From Saprospiraceae bacterium (GTDB taxonomy: Bacteria; Bacteroidota; Bacteroidia; Chitinophagales; Saprospiraceae), in the NCBI GenBank assembly GCA_021604865.1, contig BQJU01000023.1, forward strand, positions 35,892 through 99,891: DNA of 64,000 nucleotides, written 5' to 3'. Every line of letters starts with the position of its first letter. Positions within the stretch are counted from its first letter, which is position 1. The notes beneath the pieces were generated by a model. It was not told where the DNA came from. It saw nothing but the letters and a program-made list of their open reading frames with translations, and did no database searches. Positions 25,104-35,022 of this stretch are shown here, piece by piece. The translations under genes and the position numbers were made by a program.

Positions 25104-27569
25104 ATGATCAAAAATTATCTAAGAATTGCCTTCCGGAATCTGCTGAAACACAAAGGATATACCCTCATCAATATCTTCGGTCTGGCGCTGGGTATGATGG
25201 TCTTTTTGTTGATTGCTCAGTATGTCAAATTTGAGCGGAGCTATGAAACCTTTTTACCCAATGCAGATCAGATATACCGGGTGACTTTGGAGCGGTACCT
25301 CAACAATGAGTTGCAGATCGCAAGTGCGGAAAACTTTCCGGGTGTAGGGCCGGCGATGCAGGAAGAACTGCCGGAGGTATTGTCTTATGCACGACTCTAT
25401 AATCTTGGCTATAAAAACAATGTCATCATCACCAATAAAGAGGCGTCACCAGAACCTATTGCCTTCAAACACCGCCATTTTATGTATGCGGATTCTGCTT
25501 TCCTGATTTTGATGGGCTATGAAATGTCGAAAGGTGATCCGGTGACGGCATTGGCAGAACCTTTGAAGGCCGTCATTTCCGAAGACTATGCCACCAAATA
25601 TTTCGGCGAAGCGGACCCTATTGGCAAATCACTTTTGATGCAGGATGATGATTTTAATAATGAATTGGTACAAATCACCGGCGTTTTTAAAAACCTGCCC
25701 GCCAATACGCATCTCAAATTTGATGTACTCTTTTCTTATCAGACGCTGTATGGCCGATTTGAGCGGGCGCCAGAACGCTATGATCAAAACTGGGCACGCA
25801 AAGATATGTACACCTTTGTCAAGTTGCGGGAAGGTGCTGATCCCAAAAATGTGGAGGCTGCCCTTCCGGGAATTGTAGATAAATACAGTCCTACGCTGGC
25901 CGAAAATAATCGCAAAGATGTATTGGCATTGCAGCCTTTGACGGCCATTCATCTCACCTCCGATCTGGCAGAGGAGCCGGAGTCAAATGGGGATGAGCGC
26001 ATTGTGTTTTTTATGAGCTTGATTGGTATTTTTGTCATATTGATAGCCTGGATCAATTACATCAACCTCTCAACTGCCCGTGCGGTAGAGCGTGGCCGTG
26101 AAGTGGGCGTGCGCAAGGTAGTTGGTGCCGAAAAAGGGCAATTAATCACCCAGTTTCTGGTGGAGGCTATGTTGGTCAACTTCGTGGCCATTCTGCTGGC
26201 TTTTATCCTGACGATTTTGGTATTGCCCTGGTTTAACCAAATTTCAGGACTAACCTTGGAGATTAGAGCGCTTTTCCGCCCCTGGTTTCTGGGCCTTCTG
26301 GGGATTTTGTGGATGATTGGCGGGCTCTTGTCTGGATTGTATCCGGCATTGGTCTTGTCTTCTTTTCAGCCTATAGCAGTGCTGAAGGGGCAACTAAAAA
26401 ATACAGCTCGTGGGGTATTGCTGCGCAAGGGGTTAGTAGTGGCTCAGTTTATGGCATCAGTTGTATTGATTGTAGCAACTTTTGTCATTTACAATCAGCT
26501 GAATTTTATGTTGAAAGGGGATATGGGTATGAATATCGACCAGGTGTTGGTGGTGGAGCGGCCCGGCATTTCCGAAAGGGATCGCAATGCTTACAATTCT
26601 GCCATTGATGTCTTTCGGGCGGAACTGCTGAAAAATAATGACATAGAAGCGGTATCGGCCTCCCTTACCGTACCGGGAAAACAGCGCGAATACAAAGGAA
26701 CGATCAAACGCTTCGGCGCCTCAGACAATGAATTGGTGAGTGTCCGAATCAATAGTATGGATTATGAATTTTTGGATGTTTTTAAAATGGAGATGGTTGC
26801 TGGCAGAGGCTTCTCCAGGGATTTTCCAGCTGATCAGGATACTTCAATCATCCTGACGGAATCCACTTCCCGAATGTTGGGTTTTGCTAAACCGGAAGAC
26901 GCTATCGGTCAAACCCTGACTGCACCAGGCTGGCAATGGAATCCCATTGTGGCAGGTGTGGTCAATGATTACAATCAGGTATCCCTGAAAAAAGCATTGG
27001 AGCCATCAGCATTCTACTGCTCTCCCTACCAAGGAGAATTTTATTCCATGCGGATCAAAACAGATAACCTGGCCAAAACCCTGGCCCATGCAGAACAATC
27101 CTGGACAAAGGCTTTCCCGGGCAATCCTTTTGATTACTTTTTTCTGGACGACTACTTCAATCGCCAATATGAAAATGAGCAGCGATTCGGCAGCCTGACT
27201 ACCATTTTTGCCATTCTGGCCATCATTGTGGGTTGTCTGGGCCTATTTGGGCTGTCTGGGTTCACCATTGCCCAACGCACCAAAGAAATCGGTATCCGCA
27301 AGGTGTTGGGGGCCACCACCACCAATATTGTTACCCTGCTTTCCAAAGACTTTTTGAAATTGGTTGCCCTCGCTATTGTCCTCGCCATTCCGGTAGCCTG
27401 GTGGGCGATGAACAACTGGCTCAACGGTTTTGCCAACCGCATAGACCTGCACTGGTGGATTCTGGCGCTGGCGGGATTGGTAGCGGTAACGATCGCCTTT
27501 TTGACGGTCAGTTTCCAGAGTATTAAGGCGGCATTGAGCAATCCGGTGGAGAGTATTCGAACGGAGTAG
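25104..27569 (+). CDS. MacB/FtsX-type ABC transporter permease
   Basis: The 821-residue inner-membrane protein begins MIKNYLRIAFRNLLKHKGYT, the usual start of Bacteroidota MacB_PCD permeases. It has a first helix (about 20-40), a long periplasmic domain (about 45-290), three helices (about 295-430), a second start-like cytoplasmic segment (RKGLVVAQFMASVVLI), a second periplasmic domain and three final helices. FTIAQRTKEIGIRKVLGA and RAVERGREVGVRKVVGA are the paired FtsX coupling motifs. No ATPase gene adjoins, so it must use one from elsewhere. These proteins act in lipoprotein or peptide export or in mechanotransmission. Confidence 0.9.
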   Translation: MIKNYLRIAFRNLLKHKGYTLINIFGLALGMMVFLLIAQYVKFERSYETFLPNADQIYRVTLERYLNNELQIASAENFPGVGPAMQEELPEVLSYARLYNLGYKNNVIITNKEASPEPIAFKHRHFMYADSAFLILMGYEMSKGDPVTALAEPLKAVISEDYATKYFGEADPIGKSLLMQDDDFNNELVQITGVFKNLPANTHLKFDVLFSYQTLYGRFERAPERYDQNWARKDMYTFVKLREGADPKNVEAALPGIVDKYSPTLAENNRKDVLALQPLTAIHLTSDLAEEPESNGDERIVFFMSLIGIFVILIAWINYINLSTARAVERGREVGVRKVVGAEKGQLITQFLVEAMLVNFVAILLAFILTILVLPWFNQISGLTLEIRALFRPWFLGLLGILWMIGGLLSGLYPALVLSSFQPIAVLKGQLKNTARGVLLRKGLVVAQFMASVVLIVATFVIYNQLNFMLKGDMGMNIDQVLVVERPGISERDRNAYNSAIDVFRAELLKNNDIEAVSASLTVPGKQREYKGTIKRFGASDNELVSVRINSMDYEFLDVFKMEMVAGRGFSRDFPADQDTSIILTESTSRMLGFAKPEDAIGQTLTAPGWQWNPIVAGVVNDYNQVSLKKALEPSAFYCSPYQGEFYSMRIKTDNLAKTLAHAEQSWTKAFPGNPFDYFFLDDYFNRQYENEQRFGSLTTIFAILAIIVGCLGLFGLSGFTIAQRTKEIGIRKVLGATTTNIVTLLSKDFLKLVALAIVLAIPVAWWAMNNWLNGFANRIDLHWWILALAGLVAVTIAFLTVSFQSIKAALSNPVESIRTE

Positions 27570-27627
27570 GGCAACCCTTGTGGTTGCCCGATTCGCACGC
27601 AGGCGTGCCCCTTGTGGTTGCCCGATT
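27569..27627. repeat. Small palindromic repeats after the permease gene
   Basis: GGGCAACCC and GGTTGCCC form a hairpin at 27569-27589 overlapping the stop codon. CCTTGTGGTTGCCCGATT is repeated directly about 34 bp later. The hairpin may end transcription, though the T-run is weak. Confidence 0.5.
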
Positions 27628-27718
27628 AATGAAACGGATTGAGATAGGAGAAAATGGGATTATTTTTCTTTTAAATTAAACTACAGCTTGCTTCTCCTTT
27701 CTATTTAGTTTATATTGG

Positions 27719-30700
27719 ATGTATTCCTCTCATTATTTCACCAAAAACCGCTCTTATGAAACCAGTATCTATCTATCTATCTATCTATCTATCCGTTTAA
27801 CTGCTCATTTTCGCGCTCTGGTTACGATGTTTCTTCTTTTCCTCTTTTATTTTCCGGCCAATGCTCAAAGTTTTCAGTGCAATATCGACACCGTTCCTGA
27901 GTTTTTTATTTTAAATAGCCCTCCTACTCCGGGTTGTTATAATGTAGGCAATGACGAAATGGACTTGGAGGCATACAAACCTGAATCAACCGATCCAATC
28001 AAATACATTCGCATTAAGATTTATGTGATGCAATATTCTCAATTTGAACCCTTTAATTTTTCTGAAATAACTGAACATGTAGATTATATTGGTGAAGTTA
28101 TGGATATTGCCAACGGTATTCTAAAAGAGATTAATTTACCCCTTTATGGAGGAGTCGTACAACAAACTTATCCAAATAGCTTACCCCATATTGATGATAC
28201 CCGTTTTCAATTTGTTTTTGATAAAAATTCAGATATTCAATTCATCCCCGATCCGGTAGGTTGGGGAAATGATGCCTCCTTTTCAGATACTTATTTACCA
28301 ACCAATTATGGAACCAACGATTGTTATTTTGATTTTTTCCTGGTAGGTGGAATTGGAGGAGCCTCTGGTTTTGGTCCATCTAATTACAATGTGTACACCA
28401 ATTGGTGGAATGAATACAATCAAAATGAGCAAACGGGTTTGGGGGTAAACAAATGGCAGCATGCCATGACCGTTTTACACGAAATTGGGCATAGTTTTGG
28501 GTTAAATCATTCCTGGCTTGGGCAATTTACTGATATCATTTGTCCTCATTGTAGTGGAGATGAAGGAGGAGTGTGCGGAGACACTTGTACGGCAGCTTGT
28601 GATCCTACAGAAGATTCCCTTTGTTTAAGTAACATCATGAGTTATACTGCTTTAGCCAGACGCAATTTCACACCTTTACAAATTGCTAGAATGCATACAA
28701 ATGCTTTTCTACCAAATAATACAAGATACCTTCAAGTCGATCTGGACCCAAGTGCCACTATGACAATTTCTGGCACCCAAACCTGGGAAACTGCCCGAAT
28801 CGTTACCGGCCATATCATCATTCCGGATGGGGCTCAACTGACAATTACATGCAAAGTGATTATGCCTCCGGATGGGCTGATTATTGTGCAAAAGGGCGGA
28901 CGTTTAACTATTGATGACGGACATCTTACTATTGGCTCATCACATTGTGGGGATTACTGGGGAGGTATTATCGTGTTGGGTAATCCTAATGCTACCCAGA
29001 CTTATGCCAATCAAGGGGTATTGGAAATCACCAATGATGCCTTGATCGAATATGCCAATACTGCCGCCTCGGTTAGTGGGGGCGGAATCATCAGGGCATT
29101 TGACAGTGAAATAAAAGATTGTCGGTATTCCATTTACCTGGCTCCTTATCAGTACCCTGGAGTACCATGGTTTTCGCTAAACACGATTAGTGGTTGTACT
29201 TTTAGTGTAACAGATGATTATACCCGTCCCGATCTTTACCCCTTCCTTTTTCTCAATGGGATTTCCGGGCTTTCAATTGTTAATTGTGTATTTAATGATG
29301 ATCGGACCATTACCCTAAAAGAAGAAGACAATTTTGCCTATCTGGTGAGCCGGGGCATTCAAAGTTTAAATAGCAATTTTAGAATAAGTGGCGAACTAAC
29401 GACTTTTGGTAGCCTTTTTCTTGGTGTTGACGCCGGAGTGAGTGGCTCAAAACGAACTTTTAGTGTTCAGGATGCTACTTTCAACCATTGTTTTCTGGGT
29501 ATTGTTAGCCGGTCTGTTCCAAATTTTGTTATTCGAAATAACAAGTTTAATATAGGCAATTATGATCTTACACCCATCCCACAGGAGGCTGACATCCCTC
29601 CGGTTGGATGGAATGGAGCTGGCATCAGTATTCAAAGTGGAAGCGGGTTTCTTTTACGTGACAATACTTTTACCGGGCAAAATGATCAGAGTACACTAGG
29701 TGTTTTTGTTAGTGAAATTGGTGGAGCAGCGAATGCAATTCGGGATAATATTTTCACAAACATCATTACGGGAAATTACGCACAGGGTATCAACTACCAG
29801 TTGATACCTACTCCTGAAGGGTTGCAATATTTATGTAACCAAAATGATGGCCCCTTACCAGAAATTCGGTTTGATTTTTATGTAGAACCAGGAGGAGGTA
29901 TTGCACCAATTCAAGGATTACCAACCATAGCAACGGGTAATACCTTTCATCACCACGGTGTTCCACCAGGCAGTGACTTTAGAAATGCAGATGATGCTCC
30001 ACAGGTAACCTATTTTTATTTTGATGAACAGGACACAATACTGTTGCAAACGCCCTTTAATTACAATAACCTGGATTTGGAAGCATTGTTGAATCCGGGT
30101 GATTGCTTGTTTGATGAAGAAGAAAACCTACTGGATTCAATTAAAAAAGTGCAATACACCCTTAAATTTGATACTTCCCGTTTAAATTACCTTGACTCTT
30201 TGGCCCTCTATCAATCCAAAATAGACGGTGGAGACACAGAGGCTCTAAAAAATGATGTAAACAATGCATCTCCCTGGAATTTCAGTCAGGTTAGCAATGA
30301 CTTAAATACCTATACACCTTACATTTCAGGCGAGGTATTATCAGCAGTAGCCGGGCAAAGCCTGTTTAGCGATACCGAAGTATTCAATCTGGCCATTGCC
30401 AATCCGGAGACTTTACGCAAAGGCGGACTAATCGCTGACCTGGTAGCGCAGCGCAATTTTAATACTACTGAACAAACCTACCTGGAATATGCTGCTCAGA
30501 ATAACACGACTGTCAGGCGACAACTTGAGCTTGACTTGCATAAAAGTTATGCCGACATACAGCAGGCCGGCCAAAAGTTAATCATTAGCCTGATGGCGGA
30601 TACCACAGGTATTGATGTGCATGCCATCCGCAATCGGCTCAGCCTGCAAATGGACCTTTTTAGCGATTATACCCTTGTGGAATCCTATTGGGAGTCTGCT

Positions 30701-31315
30701 TTGTATGACTCTGCTGATTATGTATTGCAACAGGTGATCCAACCCCAGTTAATTAGCCCGGCTATGGATACTGCCTTTGTTAATTACGATAATCTTAAAC
30801 AATTGCACAAAAGTGTGTTGGATGCAGGCCGGGATTGGGATAGCCTCCAGGTTAGCGAGATCAGTCAGTTGGAAACCCTGGCCGAAGGTCCCTGGGGTAT
30901 GGCTAAAGCACAGGCCCGGCAAGTGCTTAATATGTTCTACGGCTACCATTATCTTAACCTGCCGCCGATCCCGGGAGGAGGATCAGCTTTACAGGCAGCA
31001 ACGAACCATGAGACTACACCCGCCAAAAGTGATTCTGAAAAAGAGCAACCGCAATCATTTACTTCTTCAGAAATAACAGCTTTTCCTAACCCAGCTTCAG
31101 GTGAAGTTCGCTTCAATTTCCTATTAGGCGAAACTGATAAAGCCGCAATTTTGCAGGTAATCGATCTGAATGGAAAAATCGTGCATCGTGCCCGTTTATT
31201 TGGCCCCAAAGGAACAGTGCTATGGCATCCGGAAGTACCTTCAGGCGTATATTATTATGTCCTAATGGCAGAAGGATATCCGTTAGCACCGCAACGTCTG
31301 ATCATTCTTAATTAA
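27719..31315 (+). CDS. T9SS-secreted metzincin-type metalloprotease with beta-helix region
   Basis: This 1198-residue protein is predicted to be a cell-surface or secreted zinc protease. A signal-like hydrophobic stretch (FLLFLFYFPANAQ) lies at about residues 37-50. The zinc motif HEIGHSFGLNH starts at His254, followed by a Cys-rich loop and the Met-turn NIMSYT, as in M43-like metzincins. The middle (about 350-700) is built of right-handed beta-helix-like repeats, then helical segments. The last 75 residues (FPNPASGEVRF ... PSGVYYYVLM) are a T9SS type A sorting domain. The ATG at 27719 precedes a (TATC)7 tract read in frame; the only ATG after the tract (27827) gives a signal lacking a basic n-region. 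Confidence 0.85.
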   Translation: MYSSHYFTKNRSYETSIYLSIYLSIRLTAHFRALVTMFLLFLFYFPANAQSFQCNIDTVPEFFILNSPPTPGCYNVGNDEMDLEAYKPESTDPIKYIRIKIYVMQYSQFEPFNFSEITEHVDYIGEVMDIANGILKEINLPLYGGVVQQTYPNSLPHIDDTRFQFVFDKNSDIQFIPDPVGWGNDASFSDTYLPTNYGTNDCYFDFFLVGGIGGASGFGPSNYNVYTNWWNEYNQNEQTGLGVNKWQHAMTVLHEIGHSFGLNHSWLGQFTDIICPHCSGDEGGVCGDTCTAACDPTEDSLCLSNIMSYTALARRNFTPLQIARMHTNAFLPNNTRYLQVDLDPSATMTISGTQTWETARIVTGHIIIPDGAQLTITCKVIMPPDGLIIVQKGGRLTIDDGHLTIGSSHCGDYWGGIIVLGNPNATQTYANQGVLEITNDALIEYANTAASVSGGGIIRAFDSEIKDCRYSIYLAPYQYPGVPWFSLNTISGCTFSVTDDYTRPDLYPFLFLNGISGLSIVNCVFNDDRTITLKEEDNFAYLVSRGIQSLNSNFRISGELTTFGSLFLGVDAGVSGSKRTFSVQDATFNHCFLGIVSRSVPNFVIRNNKFNIGNYDLTPIPQEADIPPVGWNGAGISIQSGSGFLLRDNTFTGQNDQSTLGVFVSEIGGAANAIRDNIFTNIITGNYAQGINYQLIPTPEGLQYLCNQNDGPLPEIRFDFYVEPGGGIAPIQGLPTIATGNTFHHHGVPPGSDFRNADDAPQVTYFYFDEQDTILLQTPFNYNNLDLEALLNPGDCLFDEEENLLDSIKKVQYTLKFDTSRLNYLDSLALYQSKIDGGDTEALKNDVNNASPWNFSQVSNDLNTYTPYISGEVLSAVAGQSLFSDTEVFNLAIANPETLRKGGLIADLVAQRNFNTTEQTYLEYAAQNNTTVRRQLELDLHKSYADIQQAGQKLIISLMADTTGIDVHAIRNRLSLQMDLFSDYTLVESYWESALYDSADYVLQQVIQPQLISPAMDTAFVNYDNLKQLHKSVLDAGRDWDSLQVSEISQLETLAEGPWGMAKAQARQVLNMFYGYHYLNLPPIPGGGSALQAATNHETTPAKSDSEKEQPQSFTSSEITAFPNPASGEVRFNFLLGETDKAAILQVIDLNGKIVHRARLFGPKGTVLWHPEVPSGVYYYVLMAEGYPLAPQRLIILN
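27766..27793 (+). repeat. (TATC)7 tetranucleotide tract inside the protease gene
   Basis: Seven perfect TATC units encode part of SIYLSIYLSIR between the first ATG and the signal-peptide hydrophobic core. Gain or loss of one unit would shift the frame, so the tract could switch expression or export on and off. The sequence shows the tract; switching is inference. Confidence 0.9.
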
Positions 31316-31325
31316 AATAATCACC

Positions 31326-31375
31326 AGGCAGCATTGATAATTTGTTGAAACAGATTATCAATGCTGCCTTTACTT
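31326..31375 (+). terminator. Strong hairpin terminator between two T9SS cargo genes
   Basis: AGGCAGCATTGATAAT (31326-31341) pairs perfectly with ATTATCAATGCTGCCT (31354-31369), followed by TTTACTTTT. It lies only 8-14 bp before the next start codon, so there is no room for a promoter downstream of it. Read-through or attenuation must feed the next gene unless its promoter is upstream of the hairpin. Confidence 0.8.
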
Positions 31376-31382
31376 TTAAAAT

Positions 31383-32960
31383 ATGTTGAGGTTCATATCA
31401 GTTTTAACCATAAGTTTGTTCTGGATTAATGGTGCAGCTCAGGAAACCTTTTCCAAACGCTTCCACCTTAATTTTCCGGCCGCCGTTTTTACCGGACTGG
31501 AATTGGTTGGTGATACTTTTGCCGTAGCCGGAGTTGTGCGCGATTCAATTCCACCTTTTAAACAAGGCAGCAGTTTAACTTTTTTTGACCAATCCGGAAA
31601 TCTTTTATCCAGTACAGTGAATGTGTATAATAATAAAACCTACACTACCTGGTCCAATGTTTTGACAGCCCACAAAAACAGCTTATATGCACTGGGGTAT
31701 TCCGTTGATTCTTTAATGAAGGGATTGCTCATTAAATACAATTTATCAGGAGACATTATTTGGGAAAGAGCCTTACCCAGTTTTATAGAAGAGGGTGCTT
31801 TTTTTAAGTTTAATGACCTGCTGATTTTAAATGACAAAATTTATATCAGCGGTTATAATATTGTACATGGAGGCCAGGAATATGAAGGAGAAGTCACCTT
31901 TGTAGTTTACAATGCGGATGGTGATTTGTTGATGACCCATTCTTATGGGCAACCATCCTGGACAGACCAGGCTGAATGTTTGGTTCAATTGGATGAAAAT
32001 TCATTCGTTATTGGGGGAGTACGAGAAAAGGTATATATGCAAGACCAAAATTACGATTTTCAGACCCAATTGATTGCCGTGGATACCCTGGGAGAGGAAC
32101 TTTGGCAATGGCGATCTCCCACGGATCAAATTCAACAAGGGGCACAAAGCATGTTGACCACGCCCGACGGTGGACTCATTATTGCTACTGCTTTAGGTAC
32201 AGAATTTCCTATTGATCCTGAACTCAATGGTATTTACTGGGATTGTTATCTTTTCAAATTAAACAGTGAGTTGGAAGAAGAATGGGGCATTACCCTTGCA
32301 CTTGGTCAGACCAACCCTTTACATCAATTTCAAAAAATAATCCCGATCTCCGATGGCAGTGGCTACCTGGTTGTGGGCGTTCAACAAGACTCTTATGGTA
32401 ATGGAGATCCCCTTGAAGAAAATCTGACCGATATTGGCGGCTATGTTGTCAAAGTATCTCCGGAAGGGGAACTCCTCTGGCAAAGGCTCATCATTCATCC
32501 TGATTTACCTACCTTTATTGAATTGCATAATATTTACGATGTTGCCGAAACTCCGGACGGAGGATTTATCATGGTTGGCAGGTCAACTGATTGGAGCGGA
32601 ACAGAAGCTGTTCCCATTCAAGGCTGGCTGCTCAAAGTAGACGAATACGGTTGTCTGGTGCCGGGCTGCCATCTGGTGAGTGCAGCGGAGAAGGTGGAAA
32701 AAAGTCCGCCAAAACTTCTGTTGTATCCCAATCCGGTACAGGATGTATTGAATGTATATCTCGGGCCCGGTGTTATGCCGGAGCATTCCATGCTTCGCAT
32801 CATTGATGTGCAGGGAAAGGTGCAACAACAGAGGCGCGCCCAGATGGCGGATGCGACTTATTTGATGATTGTAGAGGAGCTTTCGGTTGGTACTTATTTT
32901 TTGCAGTTGGTGGAGGAAAGTGGCCGGGTATTGGGGGTGGCGCAATTTGTGAAATCGTAG
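31383..32960 (+). CDS. T9SS-sorted secreted propeller-like protein
   Basis: The 525-residue protein has a signal peptide (MLRFISVLTISLFWINGAAQ). The body is built of repeats with D/N-G turns and Trp-ended strands such as YNLSGDIIWERALP, TLGEELWQWRSPT and SPEGELLWQRLI, the pattern of a beta-propeller. The phrases TPDGGLIIAT and TPDGGFIMVGRSTDW recur. The last 75 residues (LLLYPNPVQDVLNVYLG ... LSVGTYFLQLVEE) are a T9SS type A sorting domain. The function is unknown; it is a neighbour and possible co-product of the metalloprotease. ATG 31383 is directly behind a terminator-like hairpin. Confidence 0.8.
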   Translation: MLRFISVLTISLFWINGAAQETFSKRFHLNFPAAVFTGLELVGDTFAVAGVVRDSIPPFKQGSSLTFFDQSGNLLSSTVNVYNNKTYTTWSNVLTAHKNSLYALGYSVDSLMKGLLIKYNLSGDIIWERALPSFIEEGAFFKFNDLLILNDKIYISGYNIVHGGQEYEGEVTFVVYNADGDLLMTHSYGQPSWTDQAECLVQLDENSFVIGGVREKVYMQDQNYDFQTQLIAVDTLGEELWQWRSPTDQIQQGAQSMLTTPDGGLIIATALGTEFPIDPELNGIYWDCYLFKLNSELEEEWGITLALGQTNPLHQFQKIIPISDGSGYLVVGVQQDSYGNGDPLEENLTDIGGYVVKVSPEGELLWQRLIIHPDLPTFIELHNIYDVAETPDGGFIMVGRSTDWSGTEAVPIQGWLLKVDEYGCLVPGCHLVSAAEKVEKSPPKLLLYPNPVQDVLNVYLGPGVMPEHSMLRIIDVQGKVQQQRRAQMADATYLMIVEELSVGTYFLQLVEESGRVLGVAQFVKS

Positions 32961-33119
32961 GGACTAAATTTTTGGTCCAAAATTTTGGGTGGAAAAATTT
33001 CCATCCAACCAAGGGCTCTCGCAAACTGGTAAAGGAAAGCTCCAAAGCCTGCCATTGCAATGAGGAAAAGATCGCCTTCAGCTCTTTTGGGGGCAACCAA
33101 ATGAATTTGGTTGGTACGA

Positions 33120-34082
33120 TTACATCTTCGCAAAATCTTTAGCAAAATAGGTAATAATCACATCCGCGCCAGCTCGGTGAATGCTGAGCAAAGTCTCCGG
33201 CATGGCCTGCTCGTAATTGAGCCAGCCATTGCGGCAGGCGGCCAGTAGCATCGCACATTCCCCGCTGACGTGGTAGGCCGCGATGGGCAGGTCAAAGTTG
33301 TTTTTGAGCAGAGAAATCACATCCAGGTAGTTGAGGGCCGGTTTGACCATCAGAAAATCGGCACCCTCCTGGGTGTCCAGCTCGGCTTCAATAAGGGCTT
33401 CACGCTGATTGGCCGGATTCATCTGGTAAGTCTTTTTGTCACCAGCTTTTGGGGCAGAATCCAGTGCATCGCGGAAGGGACCGTAGAAGGCGCTGGCATA
33501 TTTGGCGGTGTACGACATAATGCTGGTATCTGTATATCCGGCTTCATCAAGCGCTTCGCGTATATAGCCCACGCGGCCATCCATCATATCTGAGGGCCCA
33601 AGGATATCAAATCCTGCTTCGGCTTGAGCAACGGCCATTTTGGCCAGGATCGGTAGGGTAGGGTCGTTGAGGATGCGGCCGTCACTGACCAGTCCGTCGT
33701 GGCCATCAGAACTATAAGGGTCCATCGCTACGTCGCTGATCAGGCAGCATTCCGGAAAACGGGCCTTGATTTCCTGGGCAGCTTTCAGGTAAAAGTTGTC
33801 GGGATGGTAGCTGTAAGTCGCTGTTTTATCCTTATTGGCTTCCGGTACTGCCGGAAACATAATGAATTTATTCAACCCAAGTTGTAAACAGGCTTCTATC
33901 TCTTTTAATACCTCATCCAGCGACAAACGAAAAGTACCAGGCAAAGAAGAAATTTCTTCCCTGACCTGATGGCCTTCTACCAGAAAAATGGGTTGAACGA
34001 GGTGGTCAACGGTAAGGTGGGTTTCCTGAACCATATTGCGGATAGTGGCGCTGCTTCTGTTTCTGCGTGGTCTTCTTTGCAT
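33120..34082 (-). CDS. hemB: Delta-aminolevulinic acid dehydratase (porphobilinogen synthase)
   Basis: The 320-residue enzyme condenses two 5-aminolevulinate molecules to porphobilinogen in haem synthesis. Both Schiff-base lysines are visible: MSYTAKYASAFYGP and FLMVKPALNYLD. The metal site reads DVAMDPYSSDGHDG, with Asp and Ala in place of the zinc cysteines of animal enzymes, so a Mg-type enzyme is expected. The start MQRRPRRNRSSATIRNMVQE at 34082 matches family starts; an ATG at 34109 adds nine residues. Other haem genes are not in the window. Confidence 0.96.
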   Translation of the reverse strand: MQRRPRRNRSSATIRNMVQETHLTVDHLVQPIFLVEGHQVREEISSLPGTFRLSLDEVLKEIEACLQLGLNKFIMFPAVPEANKDKTATYSYHPDNFYLKAAQEIKARFPECCLISDVAMDPYSSDGHDGLVSDGRILNDPTLPILAKMAVAQAEAGFDILGPSDMMDGRVGYIREALDEAGYTDTSIMSYTAKYASAFYGPFRDALDSAPKAGDKKTYQMNPANQREALIEAELDTQEGADFLMVKPALNYLDVISLLKNNFDLPIAAYHVSGECAMLLAACRNGWLNYEQAMPETLLSIHRAGADVIITYFAKDFAKM

Positions 34083-34232
34083 TAGGGTTGATTTTACTTT
34101 TCCCGACAAGGGATTATGAACAATTGCCCGAAATTAGGGAATGGGTACGAATTGGCTAATTTTTTGGTGGATACACTGATTATTGTGGGTGAAATTTTAC
34201 TTGTAGGTGACTTGGTAGAGACCGCGCTTCGC

Positions 34233-34475
34233 TTATTTTTTTATTGGCTTTTTGGGTACGGGGTCATAGCCATGGGTGCTGCTCCAGGGGTGGCATTTGC
34301 CGATGCGTTTCAGGCCCATCCAAAGGCCTTTTATAATGCCCCATTCTTCAATGGCGCCAGCTATGTAGTGGGAGCAGGTAGGCTGAAAACGACATTTGGG
34401 GCCTAGCATTGGGGAGATCGCATATTGATAAAAGCGAATAGGAAGGATGAAGATTTTTTTTAGAATCCGGTTCAT
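34233..34475 (-). CDS. yidD: Membrane protein insertion efficiency factor YidD
   Basis: The 80-residue protein has the full YidD pattern: an amphipathic start with [16 protein letters not shown], then [23 protein letters not shown] and [11 protein letters not shown], ending HGYDPVP. YidD binds the inner membrane face and aids YidC/Sec insertion. In most bacteria it sits in the rpmH-rnpA-yidC cluster. Here it is instead the last of a three-gene group with a DUF6702 and a HupE-type gene (9-bp and 13-bp gaps), an arrangement I recall from other Bacteroidota. Confidence 0.94.
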   Translation of the reverse strand: MNRILKKIFILPIRFYQYAISPMLGPKCRFQPTCSHYIAGAIEEWGIIKGLWMGLKRIGKCHPWSSTHGYDPVPKKPIKK

Positions 34476-34484
34476 AATAAGGGC

Positions 34485-35009
34485 TTAAAATTCAATGGTT
34501 TCAGAGCTCGCGCCCCGCTGTAGAAGAATGGCTCCTTTGGCTTTGCCTGGCCCGATGATGTTGACCAGGTTTTTCTGATCGTCAAAAACTTCCAAAAAGA
34601 TGTCGTTTTGGATACCCAATTTTGTGAAGGGAGCAACACCAGGTATTTCCAGGTAACACCACATGCCGGCCAGGTCTTCTGAACTTTCCTTTCCCAAAAA
34701 GTCAAATGCCAATGTTTTACCATCAACGCTTAGGCGAAAATGATTGGCCAGGTAATTTTTAATATATTCCGAGGCTACAGGTACTTCTTTTTTGGTGCAA
34801 ATAAACAGTTTGTCCTTGCCTTGCCGGCGTAGGGCCTCTTCAAAATCATCGATAAAAAGATGCAGGCTGATTTGTAAAGCCTGTTCGGCCTCATCGTACT
34901 CCACCAAGCATTTGCTGAGGTGAAACTGATGAAGATCAGGTGGAGTAGGGAACGCTTTACCCACCCAGGGCAGTAACAACATCAGGAATAAAACCAGTTT
35001 ATTTTCCAT
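34485..35009 (-). CDS. DUF6702 family secreted protein
   Basis: The 174-residue protein has a signal peptide (about 1-20, ending GKAFPTP), then a single domain: FHLSKCLVEYDEAEQALQIS, LHLFIDDFEEALRRQG and WCYLEIPGV, ending in ILLQRG. I recognise it as the DUF6702 type, which commonly lies beside HupE/UreJ-like genes in Bacteroidota. No reaction is known. It is packed tightly between the HupE-like gene (13 bp) and yidD (9 bp), so it is probably cotranscribed. Confidence 0.78.
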   Translation of the reverse strand: MENKLVLFLMLLLPWVGKAFPTPPDLHQFHLSKCLVEYDEAEQALQISLHLFIDDFEEALRRQGKDKLFICTKKEVPVASEYIKNYLANHFRLSVDGKTLAFDFLGKESSEDLAGMWCYLEIPGVAPFTKLGIQNDIFLEVFDDQKNLVNIIGPGKAKGAILLQRGASSETIEF

Positions 35010-35022
35010 GAATTATTTTTTA

